DNA from: Bacteroidia bacterium
GTDB lineage: Bacteria; Bacteroidota; Bacteroidia; AKYH767-A; OLB10
Direction of reading: 5' to 3'
DNA: 64,000 nucleotides
Assembly (NCBI GenBank): GCA_016788165.1
Contig: JAEUTH010000008.1
Span: 124,001-188,000, forward strand
Position numbers and translations under genes: made by a program. Below, piece after piece: positions 17,508 to 26,272 of the stretch (its first letter is position 1; each line of letters opens with the position of its first letter). A model generated the notes under the pieces. That model was not told where the DNA came from, did not search any database, and worked only from the letters and a program-made list of their open reading frames with translations.

Positions 17508-18230
17508 TTAGTTTATTGTAAACACATCCGATCCGTTTTGCTTTATTTTTGCCATGGCAGCACTGTCAGACATGGTAAAATTGCCGTCAATATTCAAATC
17601 ATATATATGCGGATTCTTAAACCATTCATTAATATTCATGCTAAGATTAATGCGGTTCATTTCGGGCTTAAGCGAAATGTTTTGTGTAATATTTATTACT
17701 ACACAATTTTGGTTACGCCCCAAATGTATGGCCATACCAAACATTTGATTTTGGTCCATAAACTTGCCTTCTAATTTTATAAAGTGATAACCACCACCCA
17801 TTGCCGGTGGCCAGGCCATATTGTTGTTTTCTATCGTATTGGGTAATGCATTGCTAAGGTTGTGTAAACTGTCAAGACCAATTAAAAACGTAACTCGCTT
17901 ATAAGTGCCGGCCGGTAAATCAGTAAAACTTAAGTTTAAATTATTTTTGTTTTTTACATCAACCAGATACACATCATTAAATTTATAAATCTGGCCTGTT
18001 GTGTTTTCGAATTCAAATGCCGATAAATAAAATATCAGGTTCGAAATACTGTAGTTGTTGCCTGCAGCATTGTAATATCCCAGTGTGTCAAATTTTAGTA
18101 TTTCATTTTCAACAGTAAACTGTAATGCAATTTGTGTAGGCGTTACCGGTTGTGATGCTGTTTCGGTTTTTTTGCATCGTACCTGAAATAATGCAGATGC
18201 AATTACGCAGCCAATGAAAATTATACGCAT
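17508..18230 (-). CDS. MbnP-family copper-binding lipoprotein
   Basis: A 240-aa lipoprotein (lipobox FQVRC, Cys19). The family pattern is visible: IALQFTVENEILKFDT, YSISNLIFYLSAFEF, LVDVKN, AGTYKRVTFLIGLDS, MAWPPAMGGGYHFIKLEG and GMAIHLGRNQN. MbnP proteins bind copper after a partner MbnH enzyme converts a conserved tryptophan to kynurenine; Trp140 in the MAWPP segment is the best candidate here. First gene of the series with MbnH 10 bp downstream. A Crp/Fnr-like dyad lies upstream. No methanobactin precursor or TonB receptor is nearby, as is usual for MbnPH pairs outside methanotrophs. Confidence 0.82.
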   Translation of the reverse strand: MRIIFIGCVIASALFQVRCKKTETASQPVTPTQIALQFTVENEILKFDTLGYYNAAGNNYSISNLIFYLSAFEFENTTGQIYKFNDVYLVDVKNKNNLNLSFTDLPAGTYKRVTFLIGLDSLHNLSNALPNTIENNNMAWPPAMGGGYHFIKLEGKFMDQNQMFGMAIHLGRNQNCVVINITQNISLKPEMNRINLSMNINEWFKNPHIYDLNIDGNFTMSDSAAMAKIKQNGSDVFTIN

Positions 18231-18243
18231 GACTAATTTTTAG

Positions 18244-18251
18244 CAAGGCTA
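18244..18251 (-). promoter_or_regulatory. Candidate -7 box for the MbnP operon
   Basis: Read on the - strand it is TAGCCTTG, one base off TAnnTTTG, 13 bases before the ATG at 18230. A weak box fits an activator-dependent promoter. Confidence 0.4.
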
Positions 18252-18271
18252 CGTTTATTGTATGCATTAAA

Positions 18272-18289
18272 AAATGATGCAAATCATTT
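18272..18289. promoter_or_regulatory. Crp/Fnr-like dyad upstream of the MbnP operon
   Basis: AAATGATGCAAATCATTT is an 18-bp palindrome with 7-bp arms around GCAA and contains TGAT-N4-ATCA at 18275-18286. Its centre is 36.5 bp from the last G of the -7 box, the same spacing as at 12941, and near -41.5 from the expected start of transcription. Confidence 0.55.
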
Positions 18290-18368
18290 CGGACAGAATG
18301 AAAATGCAAACATGTAATTGTTTGATAAAATAATGCTTGGTGTAGCAATTGAATCCTATACATGTAGT

Positions 18369-18402
18369 AAAAAATCCGGGATGTTTATTCCGGATTTTTT
18401 TT
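18369..18402. terminator. Orphan rho-independent terminator-like hairpin
   Basis: AAAAAATCCGG (18369-18379) pairs with CCGGATTTTTT (18390-18400), followed by more T residues. No gene ends nearby in either direction: MbnP reads away leftwards and the kinase starts at 18610. It may end a small unannotated transcript. The rest of the 379-bp gap shows nothing I can name. Confidence 0.55.
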
Positions 18403-18609
18403 GGGAGGGCTCTGAATAACCATGATAAATTGCAGGTAACAGATTGTTGTTTGTAATGGTTGGTGCTACCCAAAATGTTTCGAAAAAGATAGGCAGCTAA
18501 AGAAAGAATTTGCCGAACTGCTTTAACAACTATTAGCCAAGCGTTTATGAATCAGCCATAAAAAGTTGTATTCAAATTGTTTTCTTTAATGGTTTGAAAA
18601 TATATCTGA

Positions 18610-21600
18610 ATGCGATTTGAATTAACGCTTTTACTTTTTGGTATAGTAGTACAATTTGGCTTTGCTCAAAACAAAACAGTTTTATTAAAACACTATACGG
18701 CACAACAAGGCTTGTCCGACAATCAGGTTACCTGCATGTTGCGCGATAAGCAAGGGTTTATGTGGATTGGTACAAAAGACGGGTTAAATCGTTTTGATGG
18801 CCGCGAATTTTATGTATTCAGACATGATGTAAACAATCCGTCATCCATTGGGGCCAACTATATAACCTCACTTGCCTGTGATAACGATTCTGTGTTATGG
18901 GTTGGAACTGCATCAGCAGGTTTTTGTGCATTCGATTTCAGAACTCAAAAATTTACTACTTACAATAAACAACATGCCGGTATCAAAAGCAACAATATCA
19001 ATGTAATTCGGTTCGATAAGTTGCGCAACCTTATTTGGATTGGTTACAACAATGGTGGCATGCAGTTGTTTGATGTGCGAACAAGAAAACTTAACGGACT
19101 TTATAACGTATCGGGCAATAGTACCTACGATATTTTTTTATCAGATACTATGGCTTATGTAGCCACTATTGTTAACTCATTAAAAAAAGTAAGCAGCCCC
19201 AATGCATTTAAAAAGCACAAGGATATAACCCAAGCTGCCATTACAATAAACTGCATTGTTAATGCAAGCAATGGCCGCCTTTATTGCGGTGCCTGGGATA
19301 ATGCCTTGCATGAGTTTGATTATAATACCAAACTAATTAAAAGCTACATATTTGATGGGAAGGATACTTTGAATTTTTCTGCCGATGAAATTATCTCAAT
19401 AGCTGAAGATGAAAACGGAATATTATGGTGCGGTACTAAAAACGCAGGCGTACTTTTTTTCGATTTAAAAACAAAAACATTTACCGGTACCTATAAATAT
19501 GTTTACAATATAACAACACGCGTTAACTGTATTTACCGCGATGATTATAACCGTATGTGGATTGGAAGCCAGCAAGGTATTTTTGTGTATGACAGGTTGA
19601 TGAATCAGTTTGAGCAAACCTATTTCTATAACAACATTGATAAAATAAATTGCAAAGTGCATCAACGTTTATTAGTAACTGGTGGTACTGAATATGTGGT
19701 GGCTGACTGTGGTTTATTTTATAAAAAAGTAAACGAAGTTGATTACACATTTAAAAATTTCAGATACGAGCATGATGACTTACAGTTAACAAGTATCTAT
19801 TGCGATAATGCAGGCACAATATTTATTGGAAGCAATAAAACCATTTTTACTTTGGATACATTGAAAATGGAATTGTCTATAATACCTGTTGCAAAGCAAA
19901 GTGTAACGCAAGGTTTTTTATCGGCTTATGCTTCGCGTATAAATTCGATTACAGGTTTGCAATTAGATAATAAAAATTATGTGATAAATTCCTTTTATGG
20001 GCACTTTGTTAGCATCGTAGATTTAGAACGGAAAAACTATTTCATGCTTAAGCGCACAAAACCAAACAACATCGAGAACCTGGTACGCAAAATTTATATT
20101 GACTCAAAAAATCGTATTTGGATTTGTGGCGCCTCAAAAGGTTTGTCGCAATTTTATTTGCCTGTTGATTTTCATCCCGATTCGTTTCCGGTGTGTGATA
20201 CGTTGAAACATCCGGTAATTATTACTTCACAAACATGGGAAAATGAGAAAAGCAAAACACCCTTTGCCATTAATAACGTATATGATATACTCGAAAATAA
20301 AGATGGCAGCTTTTGGTTGACTTCGCAAGGTAATGGCCTGTTTAAATTTTATCCCGATAATAAATCGGTCCCGTTTATACCCATTAATGGCGATTACAAA
20401 TCGTTGCAGGGCATTGCCAGGGGTAATGCCAATACCGTTTGGATAATAACATCTAAGGGTGTGTTAAGTTACAATACACAAACAGCGCAATACAAATTGT
20501 ATGATGCAGCACATGGAATACCTGAAAGTACTGCAGGCTATTTTTTTAATGAAAACGACAGTACACTTTGTGCAGGTTTTAATGGTGGTTTTATTTCATT
20601 TAATCCCCGAAAAATTTTAGAGGATACAGAGAAACCAAGGGTAAATCTTACACGTCTTTGGGTTATGGATGTTCCATCGGACTCATTACTTACCCAACCG
20701 CTGAATTTAAAATATAAAAGTAATTTTTTGAAGTTTTACCTTTCGTCTAATTGCTTTTCAGATAACCAACAGGTAACATACATGTACCGGTTAACAGGCA
20801 TTGACAATAAATGGCGAAGCAATGATTTTAGTCCTTATATAACTTATACCAATTTGCCGCATGGTAAATATGAATTGCATTACAAAGCTATAAACAGCGA
20901 TGGATGCGAGAGTACTGTAGGCATATTATCTATTGTGATTACGCCACCTTTTTATCGCACGGTTTGGTTTTATTCTATAGTGCTATTAACCTTGGTTGTT
21001 TGTTTGTATATGCTCTATCGTTATCGTATCAAGCAGATTTTTAAATTGCAGGAAGTGCGCAATAAAATAGCGCGCGACCTGCATGACGATATTGGTTCCA
21101 CTCTGGGGAGTATTCACTTGTATAGCCAAATTGCAAACTCAAAATTAAATGCAAGCAAGGCTGTTGATGTGAAATCTATACTTGAAAAAATCGAAAACGC
21201 TTCGGCTGAGATTATTGATAAAACCGGAGATGTGGTGTGGGCAGCAAAAGCAAGTAACGATACCTTGAAAAGCCTTGTAATTCGTATGGAAGGTTTTGCG
21301 ACATCGGTTTTAGGTGCAGCCGAAATTTCATTCCATATTGAATACGACTCAAAATTGGATGACATGAAATTAGAGATGACGCAACGTAAAAACATATTTC
21401 TGATTTATAAAGAAGCAATTCACAACAGCATCAAATATGCATCGTGCAGTGAGGTTATAATTAAAATAAGCAAGCAAGGAGAACATTTAATTTTTGCCAT
21501 AACAGATAACGGTAAAGGATTTAATGTAAATGGTGTACATCCGTACAATGGCAATGGAATTAAAAATATGAAATTGCGGGCTGATGAAATTAAAGGCCGT

Positions 21601-21654
21601 TTCAATATTTTTTCGGCACCGGGTATGGGTACTACTATTGAGATAAATATTTAA
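18610..21654 (+). CDS. Two-component sensor histidine kinase with two-component-regulator propellers
   Basis: A 1014-aa membrane sensor. A signal peptide (about 1-19, FGIVVQFGFAQ) leads into the periplasmic propeller (about 25-710) of Reg_prop repeats such as FMWIGTKDGLNRFDG, LIWIGYNNGGMQLFD and ILWCGTKNAGVLFFD. A Y_Y_Y domain follows (about 715-780), then one transmembrane helix (about 785-805), a HisKA_3 dimerisation domain with phospho-accepting His in RDLHDDIGS (near 827) and an HATPase domain ending with NGNGIKNMKLRA and GMGTTIEI. It lacks the fused regulator and AraC domain of Bacteroides hybrid sensors; its partner is the LuxR-type regulator 52 bp downstream. The ligand is likely a periplasmic glycan or other nutrient, by family analogy. 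Confidence 0.9.
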   Translation: MRFELTLLLFGIVVQFGFAQNKTVLLKHYTAQQGLSDNQVTCMLRDKQGFMWIGTKDGLNRFDGREFYVFRHDVNNPSSIGANYITSLACDNDSVLWVGTASAGFCAFDFRTQKFTTYNKQHAGIKSNNINVIRFDKLRNLIWIGYNNGGMQLFDVRTRKLNGLYNVSGNSTYDIFLSDTMAYVATIVNSLKKVSSPNAFKKHKDITQAAITINCIVNASNGRLYCGAWDNALHEFDYNTKLIKSYIFDGKDTLNFSADEIISIAEDENGILWCGTKNAGVLFFDLKTKTFTGTYKYVYNITTRVNCIYRDDYNRMWIGSQQGIFVYDRLMNQFEQTYFYNNIDKINCKVHQRLLVTGGTEYVVADCGLFYKKVNEVDYTFKNFRYEHDDLQLTSIYCDNAGTIFIGSNKTIFTLDTLKMELSIIPVAKQSVTQGFLSAYASRINSITGLQLDNKNYVINSFYGHFVSIVDLERKNYFMLKRTKPNNIENLVRKIYIDSKNRIWICGASKGLSQFYLPVDFHPDSFPVCDTLKHPVIITSQTWENEKSKTPFAINNVYDILENKDGSFWLTSQGNGLFKFYPDNKSVPFIPINGDYKSLQGIARGNANTVWIITSKGVLSYNTQTAQYKLYDAAHGIPESTAGYFFNENDSTLCAGFNGGFISFNPRKILEDTEKPRVNLTRLWVMDVPSDSLLTQPLNLKYKSNFLKFYLSSNCFSDNQQVTYMYRLTGIDNKWRSNDFSPYITYTNLPHGKYELHYKAINSDGCESTVGILSIVITPPFYRTVWFYSIVLLTLVVCLYMLYRYRIKQIFKLQEVRNKIARDLHDDIGSTLGSIHLYSQIANSKLNASKAVDVKSILEKIENASAEIIDKTGDVVWAAKASNDTLKSLVIRMEGFATSVLGAAEISFHIEYDSKLDDMKLEMTQRKNIFLIYKEAIHNSIKYASCSEVIIKISKQGEHLIFAITDNGKGFNVNGVHPYNGNGIKNMKLRADEIKGRFNIFSAPGMGTTIEINI

Positions 21655-21712
21655 ATATGCTTTCACCATATTTGGCTATTTTCAGAGTCATTTAATAGTT
21701 TGAAAATTGTAC

Positions 21713-22384
21713 ATGAAAAAAATGGACAACAAAACACTTCGTATTATCATTTTTGATGACAATGCAAATGTGCGCGAATCTATTGCAATGCTTTTATCCA
21801 CTACAGATAATATGATACTTGCTGCTTCCTATGATTCATGCAAAAATCTGATTGCCGATATTGAAAGTGTAAAACCTGATATTGTTTTGATGGACATTGA
21901 TATGCCACAGATGACCGGTATTGATGCTGTTAAGTTATTGCGAACTAAATTTGCATCATTGCCTGTTTTAATGCTTACCGGTTTTGAAGATGATGATAAA
22001 GTTTTTGCTTCGCTTTGTGCAGGTGCCAACGGTTATGTTTTGAAAAATGCAAACATGCAATATCTCATTCAGTATATTGATGAAGTGTATCATGGCGGAG
22101 CGCCCATGACGCCTGTTATTGCACGCAAGGTTTTAAATCAGTTTACCAAATTACAACCCACACAACAACCAAACGAAAACTATAACCTGAGTATTCGAGA
22201 AAAAGAAGTGTTGCAGCTTTTAACCAAAGGAAAATCTTATAAAATGATTGGCAATGAAATGCATATTAGTTACGAAACCGTTCATTCGCATATCCGTAAA
22301 ATTTATCAAAAGCTACAGGTAAACTCAGTTGGCGAGGCAGTTTCTAAAACCATTTCAAAAAATATTCTAAAAACTTTACTATAG
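21713..22384 (+). CDS. LuxR/NarL-type response regulator
   Basis: I start at the ATG at 21713 rather than the TTG six bases earlier. The 223-aa protein has a receiver domain (about 8-125) with acidic pocket FDDN, phospho-acceptor Asp in VLMDIDMPQM, switch Thr in VLMLTGFED and Lys in GYVLKNA, and a GerE/LuxR helix-turn-helix (about 155-215: LSIREKEVLQLL...MHISYETVHSHIRKIYQKL). It lies 58 bp after the histidine kinase and is surely its partner. The next gene, an Ig-like T9SS protein, is the nearest candidate target. Confidence 0.92.
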   Translation: MKKMDNKTLRIIIFDDNANVRESIAMLLSTTDNMILAASYDSCKNLIADIESVKPDIVLMDIDMPQMTGIDAVKLLRTKFASLPVLMLTGFEDDDKVFASLCAGANGYVLKNANMQYLIQYIDEVYHGGAPMTPVIARKVLNQFTKLQPTQQPNENYNLSIREKEVLQLLTKGKSYKMIGNEMHISYETVHSHIRKIYQKLQVNSVGEAVSKTISKNILKTLL

Positions 22385-22537
22385 TAAACGATGCAATTTT
22401 CACCATAATTGGTGATAGGGTAATACATACTATTATATGAGTTTTGTACACGGATTTTTACCGGCTTGAAATGAACCCAAAATTAAATCACATGCAATAA
22501 GCAGTAACCAATAACAACCATTTTAAATAAAATAGAA

Positions 22538-24646
22538 ATGAAAAAAATCAAACAACTATTATTTACGGTTCTTGTAACAACCTTCATATTCGGATACTAC
22601 CAAAGTAAAGCACAAATTGTATTCGATTTCGAAAATCGCGACATTTCACTTTGGGGTATTGAGGGCGATGGTTCTATCTTGATAGATACCATTAACGGAA
22701 ATCCCGGCAGTGTATTACGTGTAGAAGAACCGGCAACAGGTGCATCAAACTTTGTAATCGTGCATCCGGCAGCAAATGGCAATTGGTCGCTTGCCGACAG
22801 TACCGATTTTATATCGTGGGATTTGTTGGTACACAAAAATGCCGGCACTATGTTCTCGGCCAATAACGATTTAATTGAGTTAAGCGGCCCGGGAGGTTAT
22901 GCTAAGTTTACGGGTATTTACTCCATGCTTCAGGATACTTTTATACACAGAACAGTGGCACTCAATCCGGCTCTTTGGACTATGGTTAGCGGAACATGGA
23001 CAGCATTAATGCAGTCGGTAGATTTAATCAGAGTCAGAACCGAATTTGTTGATGGCGATGAGTATGACTTGCTGGACAATGTGGCGCTATCGTTTACGCC
23101 CATAATCAATGAACCAGAGGGATATGTGTGTTCTCCTTTCGACTCATTGGATGGTTTTGATGGATGGAATTTTGTCAATACAGCTTCTATTGCCTCTGTT
23201 AATACATTTGGTAATCCGCCAAATGCAATTAAAATTAACGACAAATCAAATGTATTGTCATACGGCTATGCACCACCTAAGTTCAGAGGCAACTTTCATA
23301 CATTGAATGATACGGGTACAATTTCATTTGATGTACGCGTTAATACATCGCTTACAACTTTATCCTTGCCACCACATTTTATTCGGTTGGCTGGCCCGGG
23401 CGGGCAAGCAACTTTTCCGATAACTGCTGCCGATGCTGCTGCAATGAAAAATGTTTGGCATTCGTTTTCAATTCCGGTTGTTGATAGTTTGTGGACCATC
23501 ACTTCGGGCACATGGAACGCTTTGCTTAACAATGTTACAGTTATAGAAATTGCTTTAGAGTATTACAACGGAACATCAGAAACTGTTTATTTTGATAACT
23601 TCTGCATAGGCAGTTTTACACCACCTTGCCATGCCGAAGGCGGCAACATAACGCCTGCCACTGCAACCTTTTGTGCACAGCAAACTTATGTAATGACTGC
23701 TACCGGAGCTTCATCGCATCCCGACAATATTTATCAATGGCAGCGTGCAACTGTATCGGGAGGCCCATACACTAATGTTACCGGAGGCAGTGGTGCAAAT
23801 ACAACTTCTTTTACCACGGGCAAGTTAATTGCCGGCACATACTATTATGTTTTAAAAGTTACCTGCCCTGATGGTTTAACTGATTATTCAAACGAATTAA
23901 CGGTAAATGTAAAAGCATTACCAACTGCAAGCATTACTGCTGAAAGCGATACCATATTTTGTTCTGGAGGCAGTGTTGTATTAAATGCACCAGTATCGGC
24001 AAACAGGGCTTACCAATGGTTGCGCAGCGGAAACATTATCAGCGGAGCTAATACTGCAAGTTATACTGCTACAACATCAGGTACGTATAAGGTAGAGGTT
24101 ACAAATACAATCTCCGGTTGCACCAAATCATCTTATGGTATAAAAGTAACAACTAACCCTTTGCCAACAGCAACCGTTACACCGGCTGGCCCACTTACTT
24201 TTTGTGCAGGCGATAGTGTTGTATTGCAAGCTAATGCAGGTGCAGGTTTTATTTATCAATGGAAAAAGGAAGCCGGCTATATTACCGGGGCAACACAACA
24301 AAACTATACTGCAAGTACTGGTGGTAAATATAAAATTCAGATAACAGACAGCAATGGTTGTACGCGCACATCCGATCCGGTTACTGTTACAGTAAATTGC
24401 CGGAACGGTATAGCAATTAGTACCAATGCTGTATCAGTTTACCCTAATCCTGCCACTGATAATATGGTTATAGAAAACATACCGGCATCCGATTATATAA
24501 TTGAAGTTATAAATGTTTTAGGCGAAGTGGTTTTAAAAAATACCAATAGCCAGATGTTTAATGTTTCAACTTTACAAACGGGTGTTTATCAGATTAAAAT
24601 AACTACGGCCGATGAGTTGATTTACCATAAGTTTATTAAAGAGTAA
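22538..24646 (+). CDS. T9SS-secreted protein with two N-terminal sandwich modules and Ig-like repeats
   Basis: A 702-aa exported protein: signal peptide (about 1-27, QSKAQ); two related beta-sandwich modules (about 28-190 and 195-370) that share IELSGPGGYAKF / IRLAGPGGQATF and a W...SGTWxAL ending, as in carbohydrate-binding-like anchors; three Ig/PKD-like modules (about 375-625), each with a YQW segment and paired cysteines; and a C-terminal T9SS domain (SVYPNPATDNMVIENI to FIKE). No catalytic motif is seen, so it is a binding or structural surface protein. It lies 153 bp downstream of the response regulator. Confidence 0.8.
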   Translation: MKKIKQLLFTVLVTTFIFGYYQSKAQIVFDFENRDISLWGIEGDGSILIDTINGNPGSVLRVEEPATGASNFVIVHPAANGNWSLADSTDFISWDLLVHKNAGTMFSANNDLIELSGPGGYAKFTGIYSMLQDTFIHRTVALNPALWTMVSGTWTALMQSVDLIRVRTEFVDGDEYDLLDNVALSFTPIINEPEGYVCSPFDSLDGFDGWNFVNTASIASVNTFGNPPNAIKINDKSNVLSYGYAPPKFRGNFHTLNDTGTISFDVRVNTSLTTLSLPPHFIRLAGPGGQATFPITAADAAAMKNVWHSFSIPVVDSLWTITSGTWNALLNNVTVIEIALEYYNGTSETVYFDNFCIGSFTPPCHAEGGNITPATATFCAQQTYVMTATGASSHPDNIYQWQRATVSGGPYTNVTGGSGANTTSFTTGKLIAGTYYYVLKVTCPDGLTDYSNELTVNVKALPTASITAESDTIFCSGGSVVLNAPVSANRAYQWLRSGNIISGANTASYTATTSGTYKVEVTNTISGCTKSSYGIKVTTNPLPTATVTPAGPLTFCAGDSVVLQANAGAGFIYQWKKEAGYITGATQQNYTASTGGKYKIQITDSNGCTRTSDPVTVTVNCRNGIAISTNAVSVYPNPATDNMVIENIPASDYIIEVINVLGEVVLKNTNSQMFNVSTLQTGVYQIKITTADELIYHKFIKE

Positions 24647-24802
24647 AATATTTATGCTTGTTCATTTTACCCGTTACTACTTCACTAAACTATGTATGGT
24701 GCCCGGTATTGTTGTGCAAGGGTGTTACATATATGGTTTAATACTTGTTTGTAATTACATTGACAAGTGGTATATGACACTAACCCAACCATAGATATAA
24801 CA

Positions 24803-24850
24803 ACAAAAAAAAACGCCACTGCAAAACATTGTTGCAGTGGCGTTTTTTTT
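24803..24850. terminator. Strong bidirectional terminator
   Basis: AAAACGCCACTGCAA (ending 24823) pairs with TTGCAGTGGCGTTTT (24832-24846) with A and T runs at both ends. It separates the Ig-like T9SS gene from the convergent RND efflux operon. The rest of the 311-bp gap shows nothing else. Confidence 0.85.
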
Positions 24851-24957
24851 AAGTAATGCTAATTTTATAGATACAATTTTAAAATGAGTGTGCTGTTTTT
24901 TATTGTAATTGAAAATGTATATCAAGCATGGAGGTTGACTTTTGATGTGTCATAGAA

Positions 24958-26262
24958 TTAATGTGCATGCGCCTGACCTTCATTGGTCATTTTTGCCAAT
25001 ATAAAAAATGCACCTTTAGTTACAACCCGGGCATGAGCCGGAATTTCTTTTAATAAAACTATTTCAGTATAACCAATATCGCTGGTTCCTTTTTTAATGG
25101 GAATTTTTTCGAAAGTTGTTTCCCCGTTTTTTACTGCATTACTTTCTGCATCATGTGTATGGCTATGCTCCTGGTGGTTGGCATGTTCATGTTCATGGTT
25201 TTCATTGTCTTCTTTATGCTTATGTACTGCATCACTATCTGCAATTTTTGTTTTATCTGTTACTATAAATACATAATCCAAGCCTTGATAGTTAACTATA
25301 GCATCGTTAGGAACAGCATTTAACAATGCATTTTCTAAGCTTACAATGGCTGTAATATTCATTCCATCAATTAAACCTTGTTTGTTTCCTTCAACGGTTG
25401 CATGTACGGCAACCGCTTTGGTGTTTTGTTCAAATGTATTTGACACGGCATAAATTTTTGCATCGTATTCTTTACCGGGATTGTTGGTTAATGTAAAGTG
25501 TATGGTTTGCCCTTTATCTAACTTATTCAAATCTTTTTCATACACATATAAATCGAGGTGTAATTGGCTGTTGTCCACAATTTCGGCAATGGGATTGTTG
25601 GCGGCTACATAGCTTCCTATGTTTACCTGTACATTGCTCGCAGTGCCTGATATGGGACTTGTAACATTTATTGTACTTTGTATATTATCAGCTGTAAGTT
25701 GTTTGGTATTTATACCCAGAAGCATGAGCTGTTTTTGCAAACTGTTTTTTTTAACCTGCAAGGTTTTGTAATCGGTTTCGGCTTGCTGAAATATTTTCTG
25801 AGAAACGGCATTACCATTTATTAATGCTTGCTGCCTTTCGAAATCGGCTTTAGCCCAATCGTATTTTGCTAAGGTGCTTAAATACTCTTCCTGCATGGCA
25901 ATAAAGCTGTTGTTGGTTAGGGTGGCTATTACCTGCCCTTTGGTTACAATGTTGCCGGTTTGAATAAGAATTGTGTTTATAACGCCACCCATAAGCGATG
26001 TAACATTTGCACGATTTTGATTCGGTACTTTTAAAATGCCATTCGCTTTTAATGATGCTGTAAGTTGCTTTTTTTCAATATAACCTGTAGTTATTCCAAT
26101 GGCTTTAATCTGATCGGCTGTAAGCGTTGCCGCTGTAATATTTTCGTTTGCTGGTTGTGCTTGGTTATGGTCATGGTCGTGCCCGGTTTCATCATGGCTG
26201 TGGCAACCAACAAATAGTAGGATTGCAATAAATGTGATGCTGATTTTATAAATGTGATACAT
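24958..26262 (-). CDS. czcB: Heavy-metal efflux RND periplasmic adaptor (CzcB/CusB type), His-rich
   Basis: A 434-aa membrane-fusion lipoprotein (lipobox LFVGC, about Cys20) that links the inner-membrane pump to the outer-membrane channel. Seen are the lipoyl halves (RANVTSLMGGVINTILIQTG and SPISGTASNVQVNIGSYV), a helical hairpin (about 130-185) and beta-barrel and membrane-proximal regions. Two His-rich patches are striking: one just after the lipid anchor (HSHDETGHDHDH) and one at about 345-375 (HEHEHANHQEHSHTH), likely to bind Zn, Co, Ni or Cu in the periplasm. It lies 10 bp after the pump gene in the same operon. Confidence 0.9.
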   Translation of the reverse strand: MYHIYKISITFIAILLFVGCHSHDETGHDHDHNQAQPANENITAATLTADQIKAIGITTGYIEKKQLTASLKANGILKVPNQNRANVTSLMGGVINTILIQTGNIVTKGQVIATLTNNSFIAMQEEYLSTLAKYDWAKADFERQQALINGNAVSQKIFQQAETDYKTLQVKKNSLQKQLMLLGINTKQLTADNIQSTINVTSPISGTASNVQVNIGSYVAANNPIAEIVDNSQLHLDLYVYEKDLNKLDKGQTIHFTLTNNPGKEYDAKIYAVSNTFEQNTKAVAVHATVEGNKQGLIDGMNITAIVSLENALLNAVPNDAIVNYQGLDYVFIVTDKTKIADSDAVHKHKEDNENHEHEHANHQEHSHTHDAESNAVKNGETTFEKIPIKKGTSDIGYTEIVLLKEIPAHARVVTKGAFFILAKMTNEGQAHAH

Positions 26263-26272
26263 GTGTTTTCTT

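Noticed and set aside
18450-18530. Short stretch reading FEKDRQLKKEFAELL, reminiscent of transposase orfA ends
   Set aside because: Too short, no inverted repeats or partner ORF; chance is likely.
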